Below, piece by piece: positions 8,644-19,180 of a stretch of DNA of 64,000 nt. The notes under the pieces were generated by a model, which ran no database searches, was not told the origin of the DNA, and worked only from the letters and a program-made list of their open reading frames with translations. Source of the DNA: JAEZBP01 sp963832725 (GTDB lineage: Bacteria; Myxococcota_A; Polyangia; Polyangiales; Sandaracinaceae); assembly GCA_963832725.1 (NCBI GenBank), contig CAWHVG010000005.1, positions 2,418,001-2,482,000 on the forward strand. The letters run 5' to 3'. A program made the translations under genes and the position numbers. How positions within the stretch are numbered: the stretch's first letter is position 1; every line of letters starts with the position of its first letter.

Positions 8644-10165
8644 ATGCGCTACGCGTCACCGAACACCGAAGGCTCGAAGGTCCACTACGAGAGCCGCTAC
8701 GACAACTTCATCGGCGGCGAATTCGTCGCCCCCAAAGCGGGCCGCTACTTCGAGAACATCAGCCCCGTCACCGGGAAGCCCTTCTGCGAGATCGCCCGCT
8801 CCGACGCCGACGATGTCGAGCGCGCGCTCGACGCCGCCCACGCGGCCAAGGAGAAGTGGGGCAAGACGGCGCCCGCAGAGCGCTCTCGAGCGCTGCTCCG
8901 CATCGCCGACATCATGGAGGAGAACCTCGAGCTGCTCGCCGTCTCGGAGACCTGGGACAACGGCAAGCCGGTCCGCGAGTCGTTGGTGGCCGATCTTCCG
9001 CTGGCCATCGATCACTTTCGCTACTTCGCCGGCTGCCTGCGCGCCGAGGAAGGCAGCATGGCGGAGATCGACGAGCACACCGTCGCCTACCACGTGAAGG
9101 AGCCGCTCGGCGTCGTCGGGCAGATCATCCCGTGGAACTTCCCGCTCCTGATGGCGGCCTGGAAGCTCGCGCCCGCGCTCGCCGCCGGCAACGCGGTGGT
9201 GCTCAAGCCGGCCGAGCAGACGCCGGCGACGATCATGCTGTGGGCCAAGCTCATCGGCGAGGCGCTGCCGCCCGGCGTCCTCAACATCGTCCAGGGCTTC
9301 GGCGTCGAGGCCGGCAAGCCGCTCGCCCAGAGCCCGCGCGTGGCCAAGGTCGCGTTCACCGGCGAGACCACCACCGGCAGGCTGATCATGCAGTACGCGT
9401 CCGAGAACATCGTGCCGGTCACGCTGGAGCTCGGCGGCAAGTCGCCGAACGTCTTCTTCGAGGACGTGATGGCGAAGGACGACGACTTCCGGCAGAAGGC
9501 GCTGGAGGGCTTCGCGATGTTCGCGCTGAACCAGGGCGAGGTCTGCACCTGCCCCTCGCGCGCCCTCGTCCAGAGCTCGAATCTACGAAGAGTTCATGGA
9601 GCTGGCGACGGCGCGGACACGGGCGGTCGAGCCGGGACATCCGCTCGACACCGACACCCGCATCGGCGCGCAGGCGTCGAACGACCAGCTCGAGAAGATC
9701 CTCTCCTACATCGACATCGGCAAGAAGGAGGGCGCCAAGCTCCGCCTCGGCGGCGAGCGCGTCTCCATGCCCGGCGAGCTGAAGGACGGCTACTACGTCG
9801 CGCCCACCATCTTCGAGGGCGACAACACCATGCGGGTCTTCCAGGAGGAGATCTTCGGCCCGGTCGTGTCGGTCGCGCGCTTCTCCGGCTTCGACGACGC
9901 CATCGCCATCGCCAACGACACGCTCTACGGCCTCGGCGCCGGCGTGTGGAGCCGCGACGGCAGCACCGCCTACCGCGCCGGACGGGCCATCCAGGCCGGC
10001 CGGGTGTGGACCAACTGCTACCACCTCTACCCGGCTCACGCGGCGTTCGGCGGCTACAAGCACTCGGGCATGGGCCGCGAGACCCACAAGATGATGCTGG
10101 AGCACTACCAGCAGACCAAGAACCTGCTGGTCAGCTACGACCCGAAGCCGATGGGCTTCTTCTGA
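8644..10165 (+). CDS. NAD-dependent aldehyde (acetaldehyde) dehydrogenase, one frameshift
   Basis: Oxidises an aldehyde, probably acetaldehyde, to the acid with NAD. The protein starts MRYASPNTEGSKVHYESRYDNFIGGEF. Visible are 'PWNFPLLMAAWKLAPALAAGN' (substrate/NAD region), 'LKPAEQTP', 'VAFTGETTTGR', 'LELGGKSPNVFF' and the catalytic Cys in 'NQGEVCTCPSR' (about 302). At 9579-9583 the text reads TCGAATCTACGAAG; deleting one A gives TCGATCTACGAAG and continues as 'IYEEFMELA...' to the normal end at 10165 (about 506 residues). It is sigma-54 controlled, with DUF779 downstream, the usual partner of exaC/acoD-type enzymes. The break is probably a sequence error at GATC. Confidence 0.9.
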
Positions 10166-10178
10166 TTCCATTCCCCCG

Positions 10179-10230
10179 CGCCCGCGGTCGGCCAGCCCCC
10201 TCTGGGCCGGCCGCGGGCGTCCTCCTTTCT
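10179..10230 (+). terminator. strong hairpin between aldehyde dehydrogenase and DUF779 genes
   Basis: CGCCCGCGGTCGGCC (10179-10193) pairs with GGCCGGCCGCGGGCG (10205-10219) with one wobble; the loop is 11 bases and a pyrimidine-rich CCTCCTTTCT tract follows. It may terminate partially and lower expression of the DUF779 gene, which starts only 26 bases later. Confidence 0.6.
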
Positions 10231-10244
10231 CTCCGGAAGGCGCC

Positions 10245-10595
10245 ATGACCACCGTGGACGAACGAAACGGCGTGCAGGCCACCGACGCGGCGATCGAGCT
10301 CGTCCGCTCGCTGGCGGAGGAGCACGGGCCGCTGATGTTCCACCAGTCCGGAGGCTGCTGCGACGGCAGCGCGCCGATGTGCTACCCGCGCGGCGAGCTC
10401 CGCCTGGGCGCGCGCGACGTGCTCCTGGGCGAAGTGGCCGGCCAACCCTTCTACATCGGCGGCGACCAGTACGAGCGCTGGAAGCACACGCGGCTCTTGC
10501 TCGACGTGGTGCCCGGACGGGGCGCCGGGTTCTCTCTGGAGGCGCCGCGGGGCGTCCGCTTCCTGATCCGCTCCGAGCTCTGCGCGACGGACTGA
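10245..10595 (+). CDS. DUF779 domain protein (aldehyde dehydrogenase partner)
   Basis: A 116-residue protein starting MTTVDERNGVQATD. DUF779 features are the 'HQSGGCCDGSAPMCY' motif (about residues 36-50) with clustered Cys, 'GEVAGQPFYIGGDQYE' and 'GFSLEAPRGVRFLIRSELC' near the end. DUF779 genes regularly sit next to acetaldehyde dehydrogenases controlled by AcoR-type activators, as here; the biochemical role is not known, although the conserved Cys and His suggest metal binding. Length is normal for the family. Confidence 0.88.
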   Translation: MTTVDERNGVQATDAAIELVRSLAEEHGPLMFHQSGGCCDGSAPMCYPRGELRLGARDVLLGEVAGQPFYIGGDQYERWKHTRLLLDVVPGRGAGFSLEAPRGVRFLIRSELCATD

Positions 10596-10692
10596 CGGCG
10601 CGGACCGCTCGCGGCCGGGGAGGGACCGGAAAGCCAGACGGGTCGAGCTGGATCCTGACGGCCGCGCCTCCGGATGGCATCCTCGAAGAGCG

Positions 10693-12252
10693 ATGACCGC
10701 TCGCGCCCTATCCGCGCTCGCCATCGTCGCTACCGCGGCGCTGGTCGCTTGCGGCTGCGCCCACCTCCCGTCGTCCCGCGGGCACGTCGACCACTGGTGG
10801 ACGTTCCGCACCGAGCACATCCGCGTTCGGACGGACTTCGGCCCGGCGCAGGGCGCGCAGTTCGCGTGGGAGCTGGAGGACACGCACCGCGCGCTCTCGC
10901 GCGTCTTCTTCGGATGCAGCGCGGTCAAGACCGTCGAGGTCGAGGCGGTCGTGCTGGCGAACGACGCCGACTACGTCGATGTCGAGGACTCCTGGAGCGC
11001 GGGCACGTTTCACGCGGCGCGCTCCGACATGGCCGTGCAGTCCGCCCGCATCGTCGTCTCGGGGCACACGCTCGGTGTGCGGGAAGTGCTGATCCACGAG
11101 CTCACGCATCGCTTCGTCCAGGCATGCTTTCCCGCCGCGCCGATCTGGTTGAACGAGGGCCTCGCGAAGTTCTTCCAGACGCTCGACATCTACGAGGACC
11201 ACCTCGTCGTCGGTCTTCCGACCTACGCCATCTCCCGCAGGTCCTACGAGTACCCGTTCCAGTCCCACGGCATCTGGCGCGATGCGTTGCCGCGCAGGAC
11301 GTTCCAACCTGCGAGCGCCGTGGTCGCCGCCGACGGTGGTGCGTTCTATCACCGCGCGGACGACACGAGCGCAGAGCGCACCGGCAACTACGCGAGCGCG
11401 TGGGCAATCGTGCACCTCTTGGTGTTGGGGCGCGACCGTGACCTGCGCCACCGCATGAGCCAGTACCTCCACGCGCTGCGCGACGGGTCGGTGGACGGCG
11501 CGCGGGCATTTCGCGAGGCGTTCCGCGGCGCGGCGCTCGACCAGGCGCTGACGGCGTACCTCGGAGGCACGAGCTTTCCCACGCGCCGCATCCGCTACGA
11601 CGCGCCGACCTTCCCGTTGCCTCGCCCGGTGGCGATGTCGCACGCCGAGGCGCAGCTGCTGTGGGCGGAGCTCTACGCGGAGCGCGGCTCCACCGACAGA
11701 GCCCTGCAACACCTCGACGCGGTCGTCGCGGCCGCCCGTGGGAGCCAGCCTCACGTCGCGGCGCGCGCGCTCGTGCTCCGCGCGGCCTTGGGTCCATCGG
11801 ACGAGCGCGAGCGCCGGCTCGGCGAAGCCGCGACGCTCGCCCCGCGGGACCGCGACGTCGTGCACGCAAGCGCCTGGCTCGCGCGCGACGACCCTCGCTC
11901 GCCAGAGATCGCGGAGCGGATCACGGAGCTGCTCGCGATGCGGCGACCACGGACCGCGGATCGCGTGTTGCTCGTCGAGCTGCTGCTCGGCCGAGACGAG
12001 ACGCGAGCGGCGATCAAGGAGGCGCGCACTGCGGTGCGCGAGGACCCGGCCGAGTGGAGCACCCACCGCGCGCTCGGCCGCGCGTTCGCCCGCGCCAATC
12101 GCGCGGCGGAGGCCGTGAAGGAGCTCCGGACCGTCATCAACCTCGTACGCCGCGAAGACCCCGGGACCACCGAGCGCGTGGAGGCGCTGATCGAGGAGGT
12201 ACGGGAGGAGGATCGAGAGTGGAGGCGCTGGTTTGGCGACCTCGCGCCCTGA
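10693..12252 (+). CDS. metallopeptidase-like lipoprotein with C-terminal TPR region
   Basis: Begins MTARALSALAIVATAALVACG: hydrophobic signal with a lipobox-like 'LVACG'. In the middle is a gluzincin signature: 'HELTHRFVQACFP...WLNEGLAKFFQT' (about residues 136-165), that is HExxH with a downstream Glu, as in peptidase MA-like proteins. The C-terminal 250 residues are Ala/Arg-rich helical pairs that look like TPRs ('AEALWAELYAERGSTDRALQHLD', 'WSTHRALGRAFARANRAAEAVKEL'). The 519 residues are intact. It probably acts at the periplasmic or outer membrane; substrate unknown. It stands alone between DUF779 and the regulator. Confidence 0.75.
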   Translation: MTARALSALAIVATAALVACGCAHLPSSRGHVDHWWTFRTEHIRVRTDFGPAQGAQFAWELEDTHRALSRVFFGCSAVKTVEVEAVVLANDADYVDVEDSWSAGTFHAARSDMAVQSARIVVSGHTLGVREVLIHELTHRFVQACFPAAPIWLNEGLAKFFQTLDIYEDHLVVGLPTYAISRRSYEYPFQSHGIWRDALPRRTFQPASAVVAADGGAFYHRADDTSAERTGNYASAWAIVHLLVLGRDRDLRHRMSQYLHALRDGSVDGARAFREAFRGAALDQALTAYLGGTSFPTRRIRYDAPTFPLPRPVAMSHAEAQLLWAELYAERGSTDRALQHLDAVVAAARGSQPHVAARALVLRAALGPSDERERRLGEAATLAPRDRDVVHASAWLARDDPRSPEIAERITELLAMRRPRTADRVLLVELLLGRDETRAAIKEARTAVREDPAEWSTHRALGRAFARANRAAEAVKELRTVINLVRREDPGTTERVEALIEEVREEDREWRRWFGDLAP

Positions 12253-12390
12253 GCCCGAATCGCTGGCCATGAGCCGGCCCTGGGGATCCCACGGCTCGCC
12301 AGATCGTGTTCTCCGGCGGCCGCTGGGCACGTCCACGCGCGAATCGCGCGCTCCGCGGCGGAAAGCCAGCGTCGCGAGACGCCGCGCGTT

Positions 12391-14286
<1,896 letters not shown>

Positions 14287-14307
14287 CGAGCCGATCGAGG
14301 TTGGACC

Positions 14308-14961
14308 ATGGCACCCCGATTCCTGCGTAATCTCGCCGAAGGTCGCTGGCTTCGCGGCGCTGGCACCGGCGTTGCTAAGGGATCGCCGGTGAGCCGGCTG
14401 CTTCTCTTGCTCGCCTGCTCGACCTCACTGATGGGCTGCATCCTCCGCGACTTCGACTACCAGGCCCCGGTCAACGTGCCGCCGGCCGTGCTCGGCACCG
14501 CCGAGACGCCGATGTCCCAGATGATCAAGGTGGACCTCGACGCGCCGGTCGGCGGCGATGCGGGCGTCGGCAGCACGCTGACCTTCAGGGCCGTCGTCCG
14601 GGATCCGAACGTGGACCAGCAGCTCCGCGGGCTGATCTATCTGGACCGCAACCCCAACGCGCCCGGCCGCCAAGGGTTGGTGAACGACACGCTGATCACG
14701 CCTCAGCACGGCGATCAGCCCTGGGATCGCAACGTCTCGTTCGACGTTCCGCTCGAGCAGCTCTCGGCCCTCGGTGCCGGGTGCCACTGGGCGGAGCTCT
14801 TGGTCACGAGCAACGACAACATCTCCGGGGTGGCCGACCCGCAGCTGATCGACCCGACCGACCAAGGCGTCGGCGTGTGGTGGATCGAGGTGATCAACCA
14901 GTCCATGCCCTCGGTGGACATGGACAGCTGTCCACGCACGTCGTCGGGCACCGCGCCGTGA
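14308..14961 (+). CDS. lipoprotein of unknown function
   Basis: The 217-residue protein has a signal with lipobox 'LMGC' (MAPRFLRNLAEG... then VSRLLLLLACSTSLMGC). An alternative GTG start at 14389 gives a more ordinary lipoprotein signal and has AAGGGA upstream; the ATG at 14308 has GAGG upstream. The rest is mixed beta-like sequence with 'GSTLTFRAVVRDPNVDQQLRG'. I do not recognise a domain. Its stop overlaps the GTG of the next gene by 4 bases (GTGA), so the two are translationally coupled and probably work together at the outer membrane. Confidence 0.7.
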   Translation: MAPRFLRNLAEGRWLRGAGTGVAKGSPVSRLLLLLACSTSLMGCILRDFDYQAPVNVPPAVLGTAETPMSQMIKVDLDAPVGGDAGVGSTLTFRAVVRDPNVDQQLRGLIYLDRNPNAPGRQGLVNDTLITPQHGDQPWDRNVSFDVPLEQLSALGAGCHWAELLVTSNDNISGVADPQLIDPTDQGVGVWWIEVINQSMPSVDMDSCPRTSSGTAP

Positions 14962-16658
14962 AGGCACGCCTCGGTCTCGCGTTCGCGACCCTCGCGCTGG
15001 CCCTCTCCGGCTGCGGCACGCTGTTGGACGACCCGGCGAGCAACACATGCTCGCGGGACTCGGACTGCCCGACCGGCCGCTGCGACACGACACGGATGTG
15101 CGTCGCGGATCCGCCGAGCGCGATGCAGGTCGCGCTGATGGTGGTGCCGGCGATGGACCCGCTCGGCGGGACCCCGCTGCCGGTCACCTTCGCCCCCACG
15201 GAGGTCACGGGCAGCGGCGAGCAGGATCTCGTGTTGCCTCTCGGCGTGTCGGTGCGCGGCATGGTCCGCGCCGTGCTGACCGGTGATCCCGCTTCACGGG
15301 GCGAGCCGATCACGGCGGCCCTCACCTTCTCGCTCGTCGACGGCATCCACGGCGTGTCGACGCCGCCCGTCCAGACCCAGACCTTCACCACGCCGATGAC
15401 GGCGGGCGACGAGGTCTTCGACTACGCCGTGCAGCTTCTGCCGGACCGGATCTACGACGTCCGCGTCGAGCCCAACGGGGACTGGCGCTCGCAGCTGCCA
15501 CCCGCCCGCTTCCGCTATCGCACGCCGGCCGGAGGCGGCGGCGCGCTGCCTCTCCTCTACCCGGTGGACACGCTGACGGCGATCGAGGGAGTCGTCGTGG
15601 ACCAGAGCGGCGACGGCCAGGACGGGATGCTGGTCCGCGCGATCGATTCCAACGACGGTCGGGTCATCTCGTCGACCTACACGACCGGCTCTGACACGTC
15701 ACATCCCCAGGGCTGGTTTTCGATCCAGATGCCGCCGACGGACGATTTCCTGATCGCGATCAGCGCCACGTCGTCGCGCCTCGCCGAGGGCCGGCCGAGC
15801 CCGACCTTCACGGTCGATCCGGGCGCGCTCTTCGACACCGGCAACGGCGTCGCAATCCTGCTCCCGCCGATCTCGGATCAGGTCATCGCGTACAGCGGCT
15901 CGGTCGAGCCGGCGGGCAGCCCTGGCCACGGCACCTCGGCGACGCTGACTTTCACCTCGACCGACGTGACCGACCAGACGACCGGCGTGGTCGGGACCTT
16001 TCGAGCGACCGTCGCCACCGACGCGTACGGCGCGTTCTCGGTCCAGCTCCTGCCGGGCACCTACGACCTCGTCGTCACGCCGACCGACACCGAGACCCAC
16101 AATCTGGGCATCCTCCGCGTGCCGCGGCTGATGCTGGGCACCGACCACCCGACGCTGATGGGCCAGCTCTACGAGCTGCCGCCGCGCACGCACTACGGCG
16201 GGAACGTGCAGACTCCGGACGCGCGCGCGATGCCGAACGCCGAGATCCACGCTCGGCCGCGAGGCAGCACCGACGGCGGCGCGCTCGCGGACGTGGCGGT
16301 CTACGCGCGAGCCACCGACACGTCGACCGATCCGGACGGCCGCTTCGACCTGCCGCTCGACGTCGGCCTCTACGACCTCACCATCCAACCGCCGGATGGC
16401 ACGGAGTGGCCTTGGTCGATCGTTCGCAACGTCGCGATCGGTGGCGCCGACGCGGTGGTGCGCGATGTGGTCGAGCTGAGCCCGCCGGTTCCGATCACCG
16501 GCACCGTGAGCTTCGCAGACGGCCCCGCGGTCGCCAACGGCGAGGTCCGCGCGTACGCGATCATCGACGAGTCGGGCACGACGCGGGCGGTGCAGATCGG
16601 GCGGGCACAGACGAACGCGGACGGCGCGTTCACGCTCCTCCTGCCCCCTTCGCCCTGA
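14958..16658 (+). CDS. large lipoprotein with carboxypeptidase-regulatory-like (beta-sandwich) repeats
   Basis: A GTG start overlaps the previous stop. The signal ends in a lipobox 'LALSGCGTLLDD', followed by a short Cys-rich segment 'CSRDSDCPTGRCDTTRMC' typical of myxobacterial secreted proteins. Residues about 180-566 contain several repeated units with 'DGRFDLPLDVGLYDLTIQPP', 'DAYGAFSVQLLPGTYDLVV', 'NADGAFTLLLPP', which is the pattern of CarboxypepD_reg/SpaA-like domains. It is probably a surface adhesin-like or structural lipoprotein. No catalytic residues were seen. Confidence 0.7.
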   Translation: MKARLGLAFATLALALSGCGTLLDDPASNTCSRDSDCPTGRCDTTRMCVADPPSAMQVALMVVPAMDPLGGTPLPVTFAPTEVTGSGEQDLVLPLGVSVRGMVRAVLTGDPASRGEPITAALTFSLVDGIHGVSTPPVQTQTFTTPMTAGDEVFDYAVQLLPDRIYDVRVEPNGDWRSQLPPARFRYRTPAGGGGALPLLYPVDTLTAIEGVVVDQSGDGQDGMLVRAIDSNDGRVISSTYTTGSDTSHPQGWFSIQMPPTDDFLIAISATSSRLAEGRPSPTFTVDPGALFDTGNGVAILLPPISDQVIAYSGSVEPAGSPGHGTSATLTFTSTDVTDQTTGVVGTFRATVATDAYGAFSVQLLPGTYDLVVTPTDTETHNLGILRVPRLMLGTDHPTLMGQLYELPPRTHYGGNVQTPDARAMPNAEIHARPRGSTDGGALADVAVYARATDTSTDPDGRFDLPLDVGLYDLTIQPPDGTEWPWSIVRNVAIGGADAVVRDVVELSPPVPITGTVSFADGPAVANGEVRAYAIIDESGTTRAVQIGRAQTNADGAFTLLLPPSP

Positions 16659-16813
16659 ACACCGCGCGGCCGCGCGGGAGCTCGGTCGACGAATTCCGAA
16701 TCGAAGCGGCGCTCTCAGAGAGCCCGCGCACGCCGGAAAAGCGCTTTGGTCTCCATCACTTGCGCTCGGCGCTGGGCACCCTCCCGACCCCCGGCTGGTT
16801 TTGCACCTTCCTC

Positions 16814-16844
16814 TTGTAACTCCGGGCGGGATGTGGCGTAAGAT
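16814..16844 (+). promoter_or_regulatory. possible promoter of the RiPP precursor gene
   Basis: TTGTAA (16814-16819) and TAAGAT (16839-16844) are 19 bases apart in the 276-base gap before the precursor gene. The spacing is longer than optimal and the match is modest. A GGGAG ribosome site sits at about 16922-16926. Confidence 0.25.
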
Positions 16845-16934
16845 GCGACGACCTCATCCGGTCGCCGCCGACGAGGTGTCGTCCGGGCGACCCCAAGTAG
16901 GCAACCGAACCAAAGAAATCTCGGGAGAATCCGA

Positions 16935-17249
16935 ATGAACACGATCCTCAAGACCCAGCTGGTGGCAATCGCGGCTGCAACCCTCGGCCTCACCGCGGTC
17001 GGCTGCGGCGGCGGCAGCGCCTCCGGTGCCAGCACCGACGACACGGCGACGACCGGTGGCGGCGAGGCGTCCTGCTCGGGCAGCGGCGAGGCGTCCTGCT
17101 CGGGCGCGGCGGGCACCACCGACACCACCGCGACCGACGGCACGACCACCGACGGCACCTCGACCTCGACCGACGGGGCGGGCTCCGAGGCGTCCTGCGG
17201 CGCGGGCAGCTGCGGCGGCGCGGCCGACGACAGCGCGGCCGCGCAGTGA
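16935..17249 (+). CDS. Cys-rich secreted peptide, HvfA-like MNIO RiPP precursor candidate
   Basis: A 104-residue protein: signal peptide MNTILKTQLVAIAAATLGLTAVG then a Gly/Ser/Thr/Asp-rich mature part. It carries two Cys clusters, GEASCSGSGEASCSG (about 48-62) and SEASCGAGSCGG (about 84-95), separated by a Thr/Asp linker. HvfA metallophore precursors carry EGKCG repeats after a signal; here EASC(S/G)G takes that place. The clusters are also repeated in the DNA (GGCGAGGCGTCCTGCTCGG twice, 24 bases apart). The DUF692 and DUF2063 genes that follow are the known modification pair for such peptides. The precursor role is inferred from motif plus context. A lipoprotein is an alternative, because 'AVGC' could act as a lipobox. 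Confidence 0.62.
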   Translation: MNTILKTQLVAIAAATLGLTAVGCGGGSASGASTDDTATTGGGEASCSGSGEASCSGAAGTTDTTATDGTTTDGTSTSTDGAGSEASCGAGSCGGAADDSAAAQ

Positions 17250-17438
17250 TCATCTGATCGCTGCTCGAGCGTGGATCGCGGGGGTCGCCATCGGCGGCTC
17301 CCGCGGTTTCGTTTCTGGGGCATCGCTCGGCGCGGCCGGTCGCCCGGCGACTCGGTTCGAGCGCGCTTTGGTGCCGAGGGTGCGTGGCGACACGAGCGCC
17401 GGCGCCCAGCGGGGTTAACCTTGGATGCGGAGGCGCTT

Positions 17439-18314
17439 TTGAGCGACGCGAAGGCGGTCGAAGGAGTCGGCCTCGGGCTGCGACACGATCTGGCGGCAGA
17501 GCTCTTCGAGCGCGCCCCGGACGAGGTGCGCTGGCTCGAAGTGCACCCCGAGAACTACGTGCGGCGCGGAGGACGCTTCGCGCAGAACCTCGAGCGGGCG
17601 ATGGAGCGCTGGGCGCTGGTCCCGCACGGACTGACCCTCGGGTTCGGCACCGTGGACCGCTACGACCCGGGCTACGTGCGCGACCTGAAGGCGTTGCTCG
17701 ATCGCATCGACGCGCCTTGGTACAGCGATCACCTCTGCTTCGCCGGCACCGACGGCGCGTTCCTCCACGACCTCTTGCCTCTGCCCTTCACGCGGGAGGC
17801 GGTCGACGTCGTCGCGGCGCGCGTGAAGGAGCTCTCCGACGCGATCGAGCGGCCCGTCGCGGTGGAGAACGTCAGCTACTACGCGGATCCGGCGCCGCCT
17901 GCGATGGACGAGCCGGACTTCGTGCTCGAGGTGCTCGAGGCGGCCGACTGCCGGATGCTGCTCGACGTGAACAACGTCTACGTCAACGCGCAGAACCACG
18001 GCTTCGACCCGAAGAGCTACATCGACCGCATCCCGCCCGAGCGCGTCGTGCAGATCCACGTCGCCGGGCACATGACCCGCAAAGACGGGATCATCATCGA
18101 CACGCACGGCGAGCCGATGTGCGATGGCGTGTACGAGCTGCTGCGCCACACGCTGGAGCGGATGGGGCCGGTGCCGGTCCTGCTCGAGCGCGATCAGAAC
18201 ATCCCGCCGCTGGACGAGGTGCTGGAAGAGCTGCGCCGCCTGACGGACATCTACGAGCGGGCGATGGCGGTGCACGGACGCGCGAGCGCACAGCCGCGGG
18301 CGGTGGCCACGTGA
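17439..18314 (+). CDS. hvfB: MNIO (DUF692) RiPP maturase, HvfB/BufB-like
   Basis: A multinuclear non-heme iron oxidative enzyme that modifies precursor Cys residues (oxazolone/thioamide or thiooxazole products in studied relatives). The TTG at 17439 is chosen because CGGAGG lies 5 bases upstream and the protein then starts SDAKAVEGVGLGLR. Metal-ligand blocks of a TIM-barrel MNIO are present: 'LEVHPENY' (about 34), 'PHGLTLGFG' (about 62), 'YSDHLCFAG' (about 95), 'VENVSYY' (about 145), 'LLDVNNVYVNAQNHG' (about 175), 'QIHVAGH' (about 205) and 'DTHGEP' (about 222). 291 residues is the family size. The stop overlaps the start of the next gene (GTGA), so the partner is coupled. Confidence 0.9.
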   Translation: MSDAKAVEGVGLGLRHDLAAELFERAPDEVRWLEVHPENYVRRGGRFAQNLERAMERWALVPHGLTLGFGTVDRYDPGYVRDLKALLDRIDAPWYSDHLCFAGTDGAFLHDLLPLPFTREAVDVVAARVKELSDAIERPVAVENVSYYADPAPPAMDEPDFVLEVLEAADCRMLLDVNNVYVNAQNHGFDPKSYIDRIPPERVVQIHVAGHMTRKDGIIIDTHGEPMCDGVYELLRHTLERMGPVPVLLERDQNIPPLDEVLEELRRLTDIYERAMAVHGRASAQPRAVAT

Positions 18315-19055
18315 GCGCACTGGCGGAGGTGCAGAGGGCGTTCACGCGGATCTGCTTCGACCGGACGCCGAGCGAGGAAGACCTCGCGCTCTTGTACGCC
18401 GATCGCGAGCGCTGGTTGATGTACAGGGGGATGGTCCGCCATCGCCTCTTCGAGATGGCGCGGAGCGGGCTGCCGCGGACCGCGGAGGTGCTCGGCAAAG
18501 CGCGTTTCGACGCCGCGGTAGCGCGCTATCTAGCCGAGAAGGCGCCGCGGACCCGCTACATCCGCGAGATCGTCCGACGAGCTCGTCGCGCACGCGCTGC
18601 CCGGCTGGGAGAGCGACGAGAGCCTTCCGCCGCATCTCTCGGATCTGGTGCGCTTCGAGGACGCGAAGTGGCGCGCACTGGCCGCCGAGTACGATCCGCC
18701 GCCCCACGGCGAGCTCGACTTCGAGGCGGTGCCGGTCCTGAACCCGACCGCGTTCGCCGTCCCGCTTCGCCATCGGGTCGACAAGGACTTCGCGAGCCCG
18801 GCCGCGCTCGCGGAGCCGCATCTGGCGGTGGTCTACCGCAAGCCCGAGGGCGCGCGAACGTCCTGCTACGTGCTGAACGACATCGGCGGGCGGCTCTTCT
18901 CTGCCTGGAGCGGGGGCGAGCGCAGCTGCGCGGACGGAGCACGCCTGGTGCTGGCCCAGCTCGGACGCCAACCGGACGCGCGCTTCATCGACGGCATGGC
19001 GGGCGTGCTCGCCGATCTGGTCGAGCAGAAGATCATCCTCGGCTCGCGCAGGTGA
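18311..19055 (+). CDS. hvfC: DUF2063 RiPP maturation partner, HvfC/BufC-like, one frameshift
   Basis: A GTG start overlaps the MNIO stop. The N-terminus 'LAEVQRAFTRICFDRTPSEED' is the DUF2063 domain, which presents the precursor to the MNIO partner in known systems. The reading frame breaks near 18573: GAGATCGTCCGACGAG must lose one C (GTCGAC) to give 'REIVDELVAHALPGWESDESLP', then continues through 'LVRFEDAKWRALAAEYD' to the stop at 19055 (about 247 residues). Coding character is intact on both sides. The break is 2-4 bases from a GATC, like many in this window, so it is more likely an error than a dead gene. Confidence 0.82.
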
Positions 19056-19180
19056 CGCCGGGCGGCGCGAGGCATCCTCCCGAGCGCCAAAGCGGCGCCG
19101 TGCCGAAGAGGCGAGCCGCGCAATCGAACTGCCAGCTTTCCGAGGCCGTCCCGCGCGCGGCGCGGCTGACGCGCGGCGCC

